From: UBA6623 sp965226435
Lineage (GTDB): Bacteria; Acidobacteriota; Terriglobia; Bryobacterales; UBA6623
Direction: 5' to 3'
NCBI GenBank assembly: GCA_965226435.1
Contig: CBDDCY010000013.1
Coordinates: 1,116,001 to 1,180,000, forward strand
DNA length: 64,000 nucleotides
A program made the position numbers and the translations under genes. The notes beneath the pieces were generated by a model. The model was not told where the DNA came from and searched no databases. It was given only the letters and a program-made list of their open reading frames with translations. Shown here piece after piece: positions 1 to 10,522 of this stretch; position 1 is the first letter of the stretch; each line of letters opens with the position of its first letter.

Positions 1-1288
1 CGTTGCCCTCGGCGTCGACGATCGAAAAGCTGTCGGTGTGCCCGGCGGGGTCGATCTGTTCGGGGAAGCGAGCCCGGTAGACGCTCGCTGTCTCGGTTTC
101 AGGGGCGCCCGGCGGGGAACCGGCCTCCGGGAAGGCCATCACGGCGTCGGGACTGATCAATTCGCGGCGCAGGGCGGCGTAGTCTTTCGACAGCATCCCC
201 GCCACAGGCATCTCGGTGGTCGCCGGATCGGCGGTGTAGCGATAAACGTCGGCTTTGACGACCTTGATGCACTCGCTCACTAGGTGCAGCAACTCGGCGC
301 TATTGTGGCCCAGCCGGGCGACGTCAAACCCCTCGATGCAGTTGAGCTGCATGGTAACCTCAAGCCCGCCGCGCGAGGTCGAGGGACTGCTGTAGACGTC
401 GTAACCGCGATATTTCGTGTGAACCGGCTCGGCCCAAATCGGCTCGTAGGCGGCCAAGTCGGCGGCGGTAAACAATCCGTCGTGTTCTTTGTAGAAAGCA
501 ACGATCTGCCGCGCGATATCGCCGCGATAGAAACGATCAAAGGCCGCCTGCAGCGCCGCGGAGCGCGACCGGCCGCGCTGGAGCGCCTGCTGCTCGGCCT
601 CGGCGAGCTTCTTGAACGTCGCGGCCAGCCCGGGCATGGTGAAGCGCGCGTTCGGTTCCGGGACTCGCCCGTCGGGCAGAAACACGCCGCGGCTCGAAGC
701 GAACTTCTCGAAGATCTCTTGGGAATCGGCGATCGCCGCGGTGACCGACAGCTCGATGGGGTGGCCGTTTTCGGCGTAATCGATGGCGGGTTCGAGAAGT
801 TCGGCGAGACTCATCGTCCCGAAGCGGTCGAGCACGGTGATCCAACCGCCCAGCAGCCCCGGGACGACGCCTGCCTTGATTCCTTTGTAGAGTTCGTCTT
901 CGGTGAGCTGAGAGGCATCTAATGCTTGGGGCGCCGCGCCGGTGGCGTTGAGCGAATAGACGTTCCCCGAAGGCTTGTCATGAATCGTGAAAAAACCATT
1001 GCCCCCCGCCCCCGACATTTGCGGACGAACCACATTGAGCGTGGCCAGAACGGCAATCGACGCATCGACGGCATTGCCGCCCTTGAGCAGAACCCGCATG
1101 CCCGCCATCGAGGCCAACGGGTGGCCGGCCGAAACGAGGCCGTGCACGCCGGGCACCGAGGGCCGGTGCGTCGCGCGTAGCTCTTCCGAGCCGGTCTCAT
1201 CCACCTGGTCAACCGGTCCGGACGAGCATCCAATCGGTAGCAAGAACACCGACGAGAGCGAAAGCAAGCAGAGCAAACAATAACGCAT
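1..1288 (-). CDS. ggt: Gamma-glutamyltransferase (GGT), lipoprotein, C-terminus off the window
   Basis: An N-terminal nucleophile hydrolase that cleaves gamma-glutamyl bonds (glutathione and related peptides) outside the cytoplasm. The ATG at 1288 follows a strong GGGGGAG ribosome site and starts a lipoprotein signal ending in a PIGC lipobox (Cys21). The GGT core follows: AGHPLASMAGM, the GGNAVDAS segment and the SGAGGNGFF segment near residue 80. The HTDSFSIVDAEGN motif lies at the window edge; its Thr418 aligns with the autoprocessing threonine of the family, so the large subunit is complete and the small subunit lies off the window. The reading frame is open from 1288 to base 1. Assignment is secure from these motifs; the lipid anchor is an inference from the lipobox. 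Confidence 0.93.
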   Translation of the reverse strand, partial: MRYCLLCLLSLSSVFLLPIGCSSGPVDQVDETGSEELRATHRPSVPGVHGLVSAGHPLASMAGMRVLLKGGNAVDASIAVLATLNVVRPQMSGAGGNGFFTIHDKPSGNVYSLNATGAAPQALDASQLTEDELYKGIKAGVVPGLLGGWITVLDRFGTMSLAELLEPAIDYAENGHPIELSVTAAIADSQEIFEKFASSRGVFLPDGRVPEPNARFTMPGLAATFKKLAEAEQQALQRGRSRSAALQAAFDRFYRGDIARQIVAFYKEHDGLFTAADLAAYEPIWAEPVHTKYRGYDVYSSPSTSRGGLEVTMQLNCIEGFDVARLGHNSAELLHLVSECIKVVKADVYRYTADPATTEMPVAGMLSKDYAALRRELISPDAVMAFPEAGSPPGAPETETASVYRARFPEQIDPAGHTDSFSIVDAEGN

Positions 1289-1318
1289 GACAAACTCCCC
1301 CAAGATTGTAGCGGGACT

Positions 1319-1559
1319 CCAAACCGAGCCGCGCGCGTTAGCAAGCGGTATGCGATGAGACGGCTTCAGAGGCACCCAAAGTGATGATCCCAACAAACCG
1401 CCCCAGCCCATCGCCCCCACCGAACAACCTCAGCCCAGCCGTGTTTCTCCAGCACGAAGAACCACGCCTCCCGTGACCGAACAGCACGCTCCCGCCACCT
1501 TACTTCGTCGGCGACAGCCTCATCGCATACCGCTTGCTAACGCGCGCGGCTCGGTTTGG
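1319..1559. repeat. Perfect 41-bp inverted repeat in the gap between ggt and moxR
   Basis: The gene-free stretch 1289-1702 holds a 41-base sequence at 1319-1359 (CCAAACCGAGCCGCGCGCGT and onward) whose exact reverse complement lies at 1519-1559, with 159 bases between. Related copies occur at 53522-53562 and, inverted, at 34257-34297. The spacer shows no convincing gene. The moxR ribosome site lies just right of this element, so it occupies the likely moxR promoter region. Confidence 0.85.
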
Positions 1560-1702
1560 GGGCGTCGCTGTTCGCTCGAACCATTGCGCTCGGTGCGCGA
1601 CCAAGCCAACGGTCTTCCGGCGGACAGACAAGGTAAAATGGTTGCTCTGAATCCTAATCAGCCTTCTAAGCGACCTTCGTTTACGGGAGACAATTTACCA
1701 CC

Positions 1703-2688
1703 GTGTCGGTTGACGTTCAACAAATCGCCGAGAAAATCCAGAAAGAGCACGTCCTGCTTTCGAAGCTCCGCGAAGCCGTCGGGCGCGTCATCGTCGGGCA
1801 GCGCTACTTGAGCGACCGCCTGCTCTTAGCCCTGCTCTCGAATCAACACGTTCTGATCGAAGGCGTGCCCGGGCTGGCCAAAACGCTTTCCGTGACGACT
1901 CTCGCCAAAACCATCGACGCCGATTTTCAACGCATCCAGTTCACGCCCGACCTGCTGCCCGCCGACCTGCTGGGCACGCTGATCTACAACCCCAAGGACG
2001 GCGATTTCTCCACGCGCAAAGGCCCGATCTTCGCCAACATCGTTCTCGCCGACGAAATCAACCGCGCGCCGGCGAAAGTCCAGAGCGCCCTGCTCGAGGC
2101 CATGCAAGAGCGCCAAGTCACCATCGGCGATGAGAGCTATCCGCTGCCCGCGCCCTTCATGGTCTTGGCTACCCAAAACCCCATCGAGCAAGAGGGGACC
2201 TATCCGCTGCCCGAGGCCCAGATCGATCGCTTCATGCTGAAGCTCAAGGTCACATATCCGAGCAAGGCCGAGGAACGCGAAATCCTCAGGCGCATGGCGC
2301 GCTCGGCGCCCGACACTGAAGTCGAGAAAGTTCTCGATCCCGCCGACATCGTCCGGCTGCGCTCGCTCATCGATGAAATCTACATGGACGACAAGATCGA
2401 GGAATACATCGTCAACGTTGTCGAGGCCACTCGCGACCCGGCCGCCTACGGGCTCGATATCGCCGACCTGTTGCGCTACGGCGCCTCCCCTCGCGCGACA
2501 ATCTTTCTCGCCATGGCGGCCAAGGCGCAGGCCTTCCTCGAAGGCCGCGGCTATGTCAGCCCGCAGGACGTCAAGACCATCGGTCCCGACGTATTGCGCC
2601 ACCGCGTCATCGTCAGCTACGAGGCCGAGGCGGAAGAGAAGACCTCCGAGGACATAGTGCAACAGATCTTCGACACCGTGGAAGTTCC

Positions 2689-2692
<4 letters not shown>
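1703..2692 (+). CDS. MoxR-family AAA+ ATPase
   Basis: MoxR ATPases are cytosolic chaperone-like AAA+ proteins that work with von Willebrand factor A domain proteins. Walker A is GVPGLAKT (54-61), Walker B with the catalytic acid pair is LADEINR (about 115-121), and the MoxR sensor region ATQNPIEQEGTYPLPEAQ starts at 156. The length of 329 residues is normal. The start is a GTG at 1703 with GGGAG upstream. The stop overlaps the next ATG (ATGA at 2689-2692), so it is translationally coupled to the DUF58 gene. The pairing MoxR, DUF58, BatD-like is the usual order of aerotolerance-type operons. Family assignment is secure; the substrate is unknown. Confidence 0.95.
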
Positions 2693-3564
<872 letters not shown>

Positions 3565-3572
3565 CCCCCCCT

Positions 3573-4916
3573 GTGACCCATTCGAAACGCAAAAACAGAG
3601 CCCCGAACGCAAGTGAGGGGTCACGAGCCCGCAGCGCATGTCGAGAAGCGCACGCGCTTCGGCCTGCTTGGCGTTGCACCTCCGAAGCACGGTTGCTGCC
3701 GTGCGAAAAATTGGGGACTGTCCCGAGCGCGAACCGAAAACGTTCGTCCGGTTCGAAGGCTTCATCGGCGCGAAGCGGACTGTCCCCCATTTTTTCGCCG
3801 CGCGGGGCGCCTGCGTTGGTCTTCGCGAGTGTTTTCCTAATCGGCTGCGCCTCATCGAGCGAGACCCAATCCTCGCCACGTACCCCAATCGAGAAGACCT
3901 ACGAAACCGAAACTGCATCGGTGCGAATCCGAGTAAGCCGCTCGGAACTGACCGTCGCCGACCGCATCGACCTGCTCCTTGAAGCCTCCTCGCCCGAAGA
4001 CCGTTCCGTCGAGTTTCCATCTCCCGAGGAAAACCTCGGAGAATTCCGCGTCATCGAAACCCGCGGCGGCTCGCCAAAGCTTCTCGAAGACGGTCGCGTC
4101 GCCGAAGACCGCACCTACGTTCTCGAACCGTTCTTGCCCGGCGACTACACCATTCCCGCGATGTCGGTTCGCTTTCCCCGAAAGGTCGACGACGCCTCTA
4201 CCGATACCGAAATCACGATCGAAACCGAGCCGATCCCCATTCTCGTTACGTCGGTTCTGCCCACGCCGCCGGCCGATCCCGGGGCGTCGGGCGACGACCC
4301 CCCGACGCACACAGCCCCCGATATCAAAGAGGCTTCCGGCCCGTTGGATCTACCGGGTTGGCCGCCATGGGTCTACTGGGTTGCCGGCGGGGCGATTGTC
4401 GCCCTTCTGATCGGTGGAATCTACTTTTGGCGCCGCCGCCGAGCCAACGCCGAGACCGCCGCGCCGCCGCCGCTCGCGCACGAGACGGCCTACCGGGCGT
4501 TGGAAAACTTGTTGACCGATCGGCTGGTCGAAGCCGGCGATTACAAGCTCTTCTACTTGCGCCTCTCGAACATCCTGCGGCACTACATCGAAGACCGATT
4601 CGCCCTACGTGCTCCCGAAAGCACGACCGAGGAATTCCTTCTCGACCTACGAAAAGACGACCGCTTGGACGCGGGTCAGCGAAACTTGTTGCGGCAATTC
4701 CTCGAGCACTGCGATCTCGTGAAATTCGCGGAACTCGAGCCCGCATCCGCCGACATTCAACGAGTCATTACAACCTGCCGCGGTTTCATCGACGAAACCA
4801 AGCAACAACCCGGACCGCCGGCCGTCTCCAGCATTTTCTCATCGAAGGATGAGCCTGAAGACGGGGGTTGGGGCTTTTTGAGTAGCTGGGGCTCCTTTCT
4901 GGTTTTTTGGTTTTGA
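3573..4916 (+). CDS. BatD-like / DUF4381-type membrane lipoprotein, both ends altered by insertions
   Basis: The recognisable protein begins near 3816-3848: a hydrophobic stretch with lipobox LIGC (Cys codon 3846-3848), an Ig-like periplasmic domain (VRIRVSRSELTVADRI), one membrane helix around 4366-4430, then a cytosolic helical domain ending near FIDETK. This matches BatD/DUF4381 proteins of MoxR operons. The first ~80 codons from GTG 3573 read through a palindromic mini-element (3703-3798) and do not look like protein, so the native start has probably been lost; TTG 3816 is an alternative. The last ~27 codons, from 4837, lie inside an insertion sequence that supplies the stop. The gene may still be expressed but is not in native form. 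Downstream batA/batB-type genes are absent. Confidence 0.7.
   Translation: MTHSKRKNRAPNASEGSRARSACREAHALRPAWRCTSEARLLPCEKLGTVPSANRKRSSGSKASSARSGLSPIFSPRGAPALVFASVFLIGCASSSETQSSPRTPIEKTYETETASVRIRVSRSELTVADRIDLLLEASSPEDRSVEFPSPEENLGEFRVIETRGGSPKLLEDGRVAEDRTYVLEPFLPGDYTIPAMSVRFPRKVDDASTDTEITIETEPIPILVTSVLPTPPADPGASGDDPPTHTAPDIKEASGPLDLPGWPPWVYWVAGGAIVALLIGGIYFWRRRRANAETAAPPPLAHETAYRALENLLTDRLVEAGDYKLFYLRLSNILRHYIEDRFALRAPESTTEEFLLDLRKDDRLDAGQRNLLRQFLEHCDLVKFAELEPASADIQRVITTCRGFIDETKQQPGPPAVSSIFSSKDEPEDGGWGFLSSWGSFLVFWF
3703..3798. repeat. Palindromic mini-element with GGGGACTGTCC arms (copy 1)
   Basis: The left arm GCGAAAAATTGGGGACTGTC at 3703 is mirrored by GGACTGTCCCCCATTTTTTC up to 3798. 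The same element lies inverted at 24603-24711; arms and subterminal bases are conserved while the centre differs. It lies inside the 5' end of the BatD-like reading frame. The design resembles REP/BIME-type palindromes moved by REP-associated Y1 transposases, but no such transposase is in the window. Confidence 0.8.
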
Positions 4917-4942
4917 TTTGGGAAGGGGAGAATCGTCGTCGG

Positions 4943-5050
4943 GGTTGTGGGAATGTGGGAATCGCGGAGCGATTTCCAAGGGCGGTGGGAAACGAAGGGA
5001 AACCTGGTTTTGGTTTTCCTCGTTTTCCACCGCCCGCCATTTCCACAGCC
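4943..5050. repeat. Palindromic element inside the IS (copy 1 of the GGAATGTGGGAATCG family)
   Basis: The outer arms GGTTGTGGGAATG and CATTTCCACAGCC pair, and an inner pair (GGTGGGAAACGAAGG with TCCTCGTTTTCCACC) extends the fold. The same palindrome, with a longer centre, lies at 45866-46006 behind the transposase stop of an unrelated ISNCY element. In both places it ends about a dozen bases or less before the transposase stop codon. Confidence 0.78.
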
Positions 5051-5063
5051 CTCTTCCTGCTGT

Positions 5064-6308
5064 TCAGCACGGCGTGTTCGCGGACCGGAAACTGGCAAAC
5101 AGCTTGTGTTTGGCTCGCTGCATCCGGCGCGCCGCCGCAGTGTCGCTTTCCGCCTGGGCAATGCGGCCCAGAGCCTCAAGCGTGTGCCCTGGCTTGAGGT
5201 AGCCGGCGGCCTCGGGCAACTGCTCGAAAGATTCCCAAGGCGTCTGGTAGTGGCGATACACCCGCTTCTGCTTGCCTTTGGCGTCGGTCTTGATCTCGGG
5301 CTGTCCGCAGGGCCGGTGGAAATTCAAATAGGGATTGAAGTGCTGTTGGTAGAAGCGCTGGATGCGCCCCGCGTGCGGCGCCGCGATGTGCGTATATCCC
5401 ATGTGTTTGCGGATCACCGCGCCGTTTTTCGATTCCACCAAGCCGTTGTCATTGGAGTGCCGCGGACGCGACTTGGTCTGTTCGATCAGCAGCTTGTTCA
5501 ATAACTTCTCCACCGTGCGATTGAGGAACTCGCTGCCGTTGTCGGAATGGAAGCCGCGGATACGAAAGGGAAACTGCTCGATCATGGCTTTCAGCAACGG
5601 CTCCAGCCAGGCTTCACTGATCGCGGCTGTGGCGCCGACCACTTGCCACTGGGTGACTTCATCCACGGCATTGATGTGGTAGACGCCCTTGACGCCATCG
5701 CGATCCCCTTGATGCACCGTATCCACTCGCAGAAAGCCGGGTCGGCCTTGCGGGTCGGGCCGGCGCCGCTCGCCGATCGACACCGCTGTGGGCCGGGTCT
5801 TGGTGAAATGCAGCCGCCGCCGGCGGTAGGCACTGCGCCGCCGCAGGCGATAGATCTGGGCCACCGAGATCCCCGCCAACCGCTCGTATTCGCGCTGCTG
5901 GTACTGCTGGTATTCCCGCTCGAGGATCTTGCGCGTGGCCGGGCCGCTGAGGGTTTCGTGGGCCTCGTCCACCGCCGCCAGCAGTTCGACGTCGGCGGGC
6001 GTGTACTTGCGGGCAAAGCGATGCCGCCGGTAGCGGGCGGGTTGGAGTTCTCCGCCCTGCCGGTACTGCTGGATCAGCCGCGTGATTTGCGCCCGGCTCA
6101 GTCCGGTCATCTTGACCAGATACTGCCGCAGCAGCCCTTTGTCGGCGCGGTTCTGGCGGCTGTAGCCGTGCCGGCCAAGCGTGCGCGCCACCCAAGCGTA
6201 AATCTCGGCCCGCCCTTTGCCTTTGAATCGAATCTCCTGGCTGGAGTGGAGAAACTGCCGGATCTGTTGCGGATTCAACTTGCCGGCGTTTTGCACTTGG
6301 ATAGTCAA
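5064..6308 (-). CDS. DDE transposase with integrase core (rve), IS481/IS3-like
   Basis: A 414-residue transposase that cuts and joins the ends of its IS. The N-terminal ~110 residues form helix-turn-helix DNA-binding regions (LSRAQITRLIQQYRQGG). The integrase core carries the acidic triad: Asp in RVDTVHQGD, Asp in FHSDNGSEF and Glu in NDNGLVESKNG. The start is TTG at 6308. It fills most of the 4837-6391 element and looks intact. The exact ISfinder family cannot be fixed by eye. Confidence 0.9.
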   Translation of the reverse strand: MTIQVQNAGKLNPQQIRQFLHSSQEIRFKGKGRAEIYAWVARTLGRHGYSRQNRADKGLLRQYLVKMTGLSRAQITRLIQQYRQGGELQPARYRRHRFARKYTPADVELLAAVDEAHETLSGPATRKILEREYQQYQQREYERLAGISVAQIYRLRRRSAYRRRRLHFTKTRPTAVSIGERRRPDPQGRPGFLRVDTVHQGDRDGVKGVYHINAVDEVTQWQVVGATAAISEAWLEPLLKAMIEQFPFRIRGFHSDNGSEFLNRTVEKLLNKLLIEQTKSRPRHSNDNGLVESKNGAVIRKHMGYTHIAAPHAGRIQRFYQQHFNPYLNFHRPCGQPEIKTDAKGKQKRVYRHYQTPWESFEQLPEAAGYLKPGHTLEALGRIAQAESDTAAARRMQRAKHKLFASFRSANTPC

Positions 6309-6403
6309 TCCCCAGCATGCCCACTCCCCGATCCTGCAGGCTCATCTTGTGTGAGAAACAAACTCCTCGTTCAGGCTCATCTTGCATGAGACAAGACTTC
6401 TCC

Positions 6404-6432
6404 TTGCACCCTGATGCGGCCTGAGGTATTCT
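6404..6432 (+). promoter_or_regulatory. Likely sigma-70 promoter of rho
   Basis: TTGCAC at 6404-6409, a 17-base spacer, then TATTCT at 6427-6432, a good match to the housekeeping consensus with ideal spacing. It starts 12 bases after the right end of the IS, so the insertion stopped just short of it. Transcription would start near 6439. Inferred from sequence only. Confidence 0.55.
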
Positions 6433-6438
6433 GAATGC

Positions 6439-6509
6439 AGCAGTCGGTTCCGGGCTGTCTCCCCCTTTACAACCTCGGTTGTCTCCCTCCTCTCGCCCGA
6501 ATTGTTTTC
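6439..6509 (+). promoter_or_regulatory. Pyrimidine-rich rho leader, possible rut site
   Basis: The ~70 bases before the rho ATG contain long C/T runs (GTCTCCCCCTTTAC, GTCTCCCTCCTCTCGCCC) with few G, and no purine ribosome site. Rho binds C-rich, G-poor RNA through YC dinucleotides, and rho genes in other bacteria are autoregulated by termination in the leader. The composition fits such a site here; function is inferred. Confidence 0.4.
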
Positions 6510-7757
<1,248 letters not shown>

Positions 7758-7783
7758 TCCGGGGCACTGCCTCGGAAGAGAAC

Positions 7784-7833
7784 GGGCCTCTAGCGGAATA
7801 AGTCGATTAAGCGGCCGAAGAGGCCCTTTTTTT
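7784..7833 (+). terminator. Intrinsic terminator of rho inside the end of the PBP gene
   Basis: GGGCCTCT (7784-7791) pairs with AGAGGCCC (7819-7826), followed by a run of seven T. The loop is long (27 bases) and can itself pair weakly. The stem and T-run coincide with the last codons of the convergent PBP gene. Confidence 0.6.
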
Positions 7834-10468
7834 GTTTGGGAGCTTGCTCGGGAGGACTCGTGGGGCGTCCCGATAGCGGGCCTCGCGCGCGGCCCGTTCG
7901 GCCGGAGCCCGTACGGTCGCCTGCCCACGCGACTTCGGGCTCCTCCGCCGGCCTGCGCCGCGGTGAATTGTCCCATCCCGCGACATTGGTGGCCAGCAGG
8001 GTGCGGCGGCCGCGAACGCCGTGCAGGCGGCAATATTGCATCGGCTGGGAACCGGCGATGAAAACTTCCGTGCGTCGCTCGGGGCATTGGTAGGTCGCGA
8101 TTTCCTGGGTCACCGGATCGACGCCGAGAGTGACGATCCCCTCGACCGGCTCAAAGGGCTCGGGATGGCGATATTCGCGCAACTCATGGGCGCGCTTCAT
8201 GAACTCCGTCCAGATCGGCAGCGCCGATTTCGAACCTTCCACCTTGAGGTCGACATTGTCGTCGAAACCCACCCACACGATGCAGAGCAGGTTCGAGGTG
8301 AAACCGACGAACCAGCCGTCATCGTCGGTCCCCGTCTTGCCGGCGGCCGGTTCCGTGAAACCCATGCCGCGAACGCGCACGGCGGTGCCCCGCCGGATCA
8401 CGTCCTCGAGCATGTGCGTGACGACGTAGGCGACGCGCGGATCGAGCACTTGCTTGCCCTCGGGGCGGTTGCGCACCAGCGGCGAGCCGGTGCGGTCGCG
8501 GACACTGCGCACGAAGTAGGGCGTCATCATCTCGCCGCCGTTCGCCAGCGATGTGTAAGCCCCGGCGATTTCGAGCGGCGTTGCTTCGTAGGCGCCCAGC
8601 GATATTGCCGGCGTCGCGAGAATGTTCTCGCCCAGCCCCACCCGCCGCGCTATCTCGGCCACGCGGTCGAAACCCACCAACTCGCCAACTTTCACGGTGG
8701 CGATATTCATCGACTTATAGAGCGCCTGGCGCAGCGTGACTTCGCCGTAGATCTTGTTGGCGAAATTCGAGGGCTCGTAATATTGGTTGTCGAAGTGGAA
8801 AGTCGTCGGCACGTCGTCGACGGTTGAAATCGGCGTCAAGACGAGTTTCGGGGCGAACCCTTCGTGGAGAACCGGGACAAGCTTGCCGTCCTGTTCTAGT
8901 TCGCTGTCGGCGTCCTCGGCCTCGCCGTCTTCCCAACCCTCTTCGTATTCGTCGTCGATAAACTCATCCTCGATCGCGGTGCCAACGGCCGCGGCGTAGA
9001 CGAAGGGCTTGAAAGCCGAGCCGGGTTGCCGTTTGGCGAGCACCCGGTTGAGCTGGCTCAGCCCGTAGTTTCGCCCGCCCACGACGGCCTTGACCTCGCC
9101 CGTCGTCGGGTCCAAGGCGACCAGCGCCACCTGCGCTTTGGGGGGCTCTTGGCCGCGGAAACGTTTCTGCCTGGCGACCCGTTCGTCGACCTCCGCCATG
9201 CCGACTCGCACGGCCTCCACGGCCGCTTTTTGCAGCTCGACGTCGAGGGTTGTGTAGACCCAGTAGGACTCGGTGATCAGTTCGTCGGAGGTGAACCAAT
9301 CCTGGAGTTGATCGTTCACCAGGTCCACGAAATAGGGCGCCGCGCTGGATTCGATCTTGCCGATCGCCAATTGCAGTTCCTCTTGGTCGGCCTGCTCGAA
9401 CTCGGCTTGGGTGATGACTTCGTCGCGCAACATCGCCCGCAGTACGCTGCCGCGCCGGTTCGCGGCGCGCTCGGGATGGCGGTAGGGGTTCAAATAGCTG
9501 GGCCGCTGGATCAACCCCGCCAGCAAGGCCGCTTCGGCCAACGTCAATTCACGAGTGTCCTTGTCGAAGTAAGCCCGCGCCGCCTCGCCCATCCCCAGCA
9601 CGTTGAAACTGCCGCGCCGGCCCAGGTTGATCTGGTTGATGTACAGCTCGAGGATCTTCTCCTTGCTCAGCCGCGCTTCCAGTTGTAGCGCGATCATCAG
9701 CTCGGCCAGCTTCCGCGTATAGGTCTGTTCCGGAGTGAGGAAGAAGCCTCGGGCGAGTTGCTGGGTCAGCGTCGAAGTTCCGCGCGGGCGACGGCCTTCG
9801 ACGACAAAACCGTCATAGGCGGCTTTCGCGGTGCGGATAAAATCGAAACCGAGGTGATCGAAAAAGCGGTGGTCTTCGATCGCGACGACAGCGTCGACAA
9901 GCACTTGCGGGATCTCTTCGTAAGTCAAGATCCGTCGCTTCGACCGCTCTTGATCGAACAAATTCGTGATCAACTCGGGCTCGAGTTCATAGACGGTTTG
10001 GGGGTTGTTGTCGCTGAGCGAAACGATCCTCGTCACGGCTGTCTCGTCGAAGTACAGCACGGCCGGCTCTTGGCGGAAATACGACATTCCGCCGGGATAG
10101 ATCTCCACGCTGTCCGGCTTGCGCAGGAAATGCCCGATGCGGTTGTGCCGCGATTCCGAATACCCGGCCTTGCGCAACAGCGAAAGGACTTCTTCCGGCG
10201 CAATCTCGTCGCCAACGTAGATGGCCTGCGGCGCGGCCAGAATTTTCGAGGTTCGATTGAAAGGCCCGTGCGCCAGCTTGGCGTCGATCACCTTGGCGTA
10301 TTTCCAGTAGAAATGGCTGAAAGTCGCGCCCCCGGCGATGACGGCGATCAGCATCAATGCCGCGATCACCTTACCGAAAGGAGTTTTGGCGAAGCGACCG
10401 ACGCGCCTCGCCGCGGACGAAATTCGACCCCGCTTCCCGGAGCCGCGAGACCGTTTCTTACGAGGCAT
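7790..10468 (-). CDS. Class A penicillin-binding protein (PBP1-type, bifunctional)
   Basis: Polymerises and crosslinks peptidoglycan on the outer face of the inner membrane. 892 residues: a basic cytosolic tail, one membrane helix (about 33-55), a GT51 domain with catalytic Glu198 in EDHRFFDH and TQQLARG (235-241), then a transpeptidase with SAFK (nucleophile Ser484), SMN (586-588) and KTG (710-712). A very acidic insert (about 501-528, many Asp/Glu) lies between the SxxK and SxN motifs, and the basic/Pro-rich C-tail ends by coding across the rho terminator. A region before the GT domain resembles the UB2H part of PBP1b, favouring an mrcB-like call, but this is not certain. Confidence 0.95.
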   Translation of the reverse strand: MPRKKRSRGSGKRGRISSAARRVGRFAKTPFGKVIAALMLIAVIAGGATFSHFYWKYAKVIDAKLAHGPFNRTSKILAAPQAIYVGDEIAPEEVLSLLRKAGYSESRHNRIGHFLRKPDSVEIYPGGMSYFRQEPAVLYFDETAVTRIVSLSDNNPQTVYELEPELITNLFDQERSKRRILTYEEIPQVLVDAVVAIEDHRFFDHLGFDFIRTAKAAYDGFVVEGRRPRGTSTLTQQLARGFFLTPEQTYTRKLAELMIALQLEARLSKEKILELYINQINLGRRGSFNVLGMGEAARAYFDKDTRELTLAEAALLAGLIQRPSYLNPYRHPERAANRRGSVLRAMLRDEVITQAEFEQADQEELQLAIGKIESSAAPYFVDLVNDQLQDWFTSDELITESYWVYTTLDVELQKAAVEAVRVGMAEVDERVARQKRFRGQEPPKAQVALVALDPTTGEVKAVVGGRNYGLSQLNRVLAKRQPGSAFKPFVYAAAVGTAIEDEFIDDEYEEGWEDGEAEDADSELEQDGKLVPVLHEGFAPKLVLTPISTVDDVPTTFHFDNQYYEPSNFANKIYGEVTLRQALYKSMNIATVKVGELVGFDRVAEIARRVGLGENILATPAISLGAYEATPLEIAGAYTSLANGGEMMTPYFVRSVRDRTGSPLVRNRPEGKQVLDPRVAYVVTHMLEDVIRRGTAVRVRGMGFTEPAAGKTGTDDDGWFVGFTSNLLCIVWVGFDDNVDLKVEGSKSALPIWTEFMKRAHELREYRHPEPFEPVEGIVTLGVDPVTQEIATYQCPERRTEVFIAGSQPMQYCRLHGVRGRRTLLATNVAGWDNSPRRRPAEEPEVAWAGDRTGSGRTGRARGPLSGRPTSPPEQAPKQKKGLFGRLIDLFR

Positions 10469-10522
10469 CAGGTCGTGTTGAGCCGCCGGCCGGCAGGAGA
10501 TGATAGGACTGAAGAAAGCGGT

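Larger units (their letters stand above)
4837..6391. mobile_element. Insertion sequence with a rve-type (IS481/IS3-like) transposase
   Basis: Imperfect terminal inverted repeats bound the element: TCTCATCGAAGGATGAGCC at 4837 and its mirror GGCTCATCTTGCATGAGA ending at 6391. A second copy of the right-end motif (GGCTCATCTTGTGTGAG) lies just inside, near 6340. It contains one transposase gene on the minus strand plus a palindromic element (4943-5050) behind the transposase stop. No clear target duplication was seen. It cuts into the 3' end of the BatD-like gene and ends 12 bases before the likely rho promoter. Confidence 0.82.

Noticed and set aside
284..922. Long plus-strand open frame over the first kilobase
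   Set aside because: It is the antisense of the gamma-glutamyltransferase, which has clear family motifs on the minus strand.
1826..2662. 278-codon minus-strand frame
   Set aside because: Antisense shadow of moxR; GC-rich codon bias leaves the opposite strand open.
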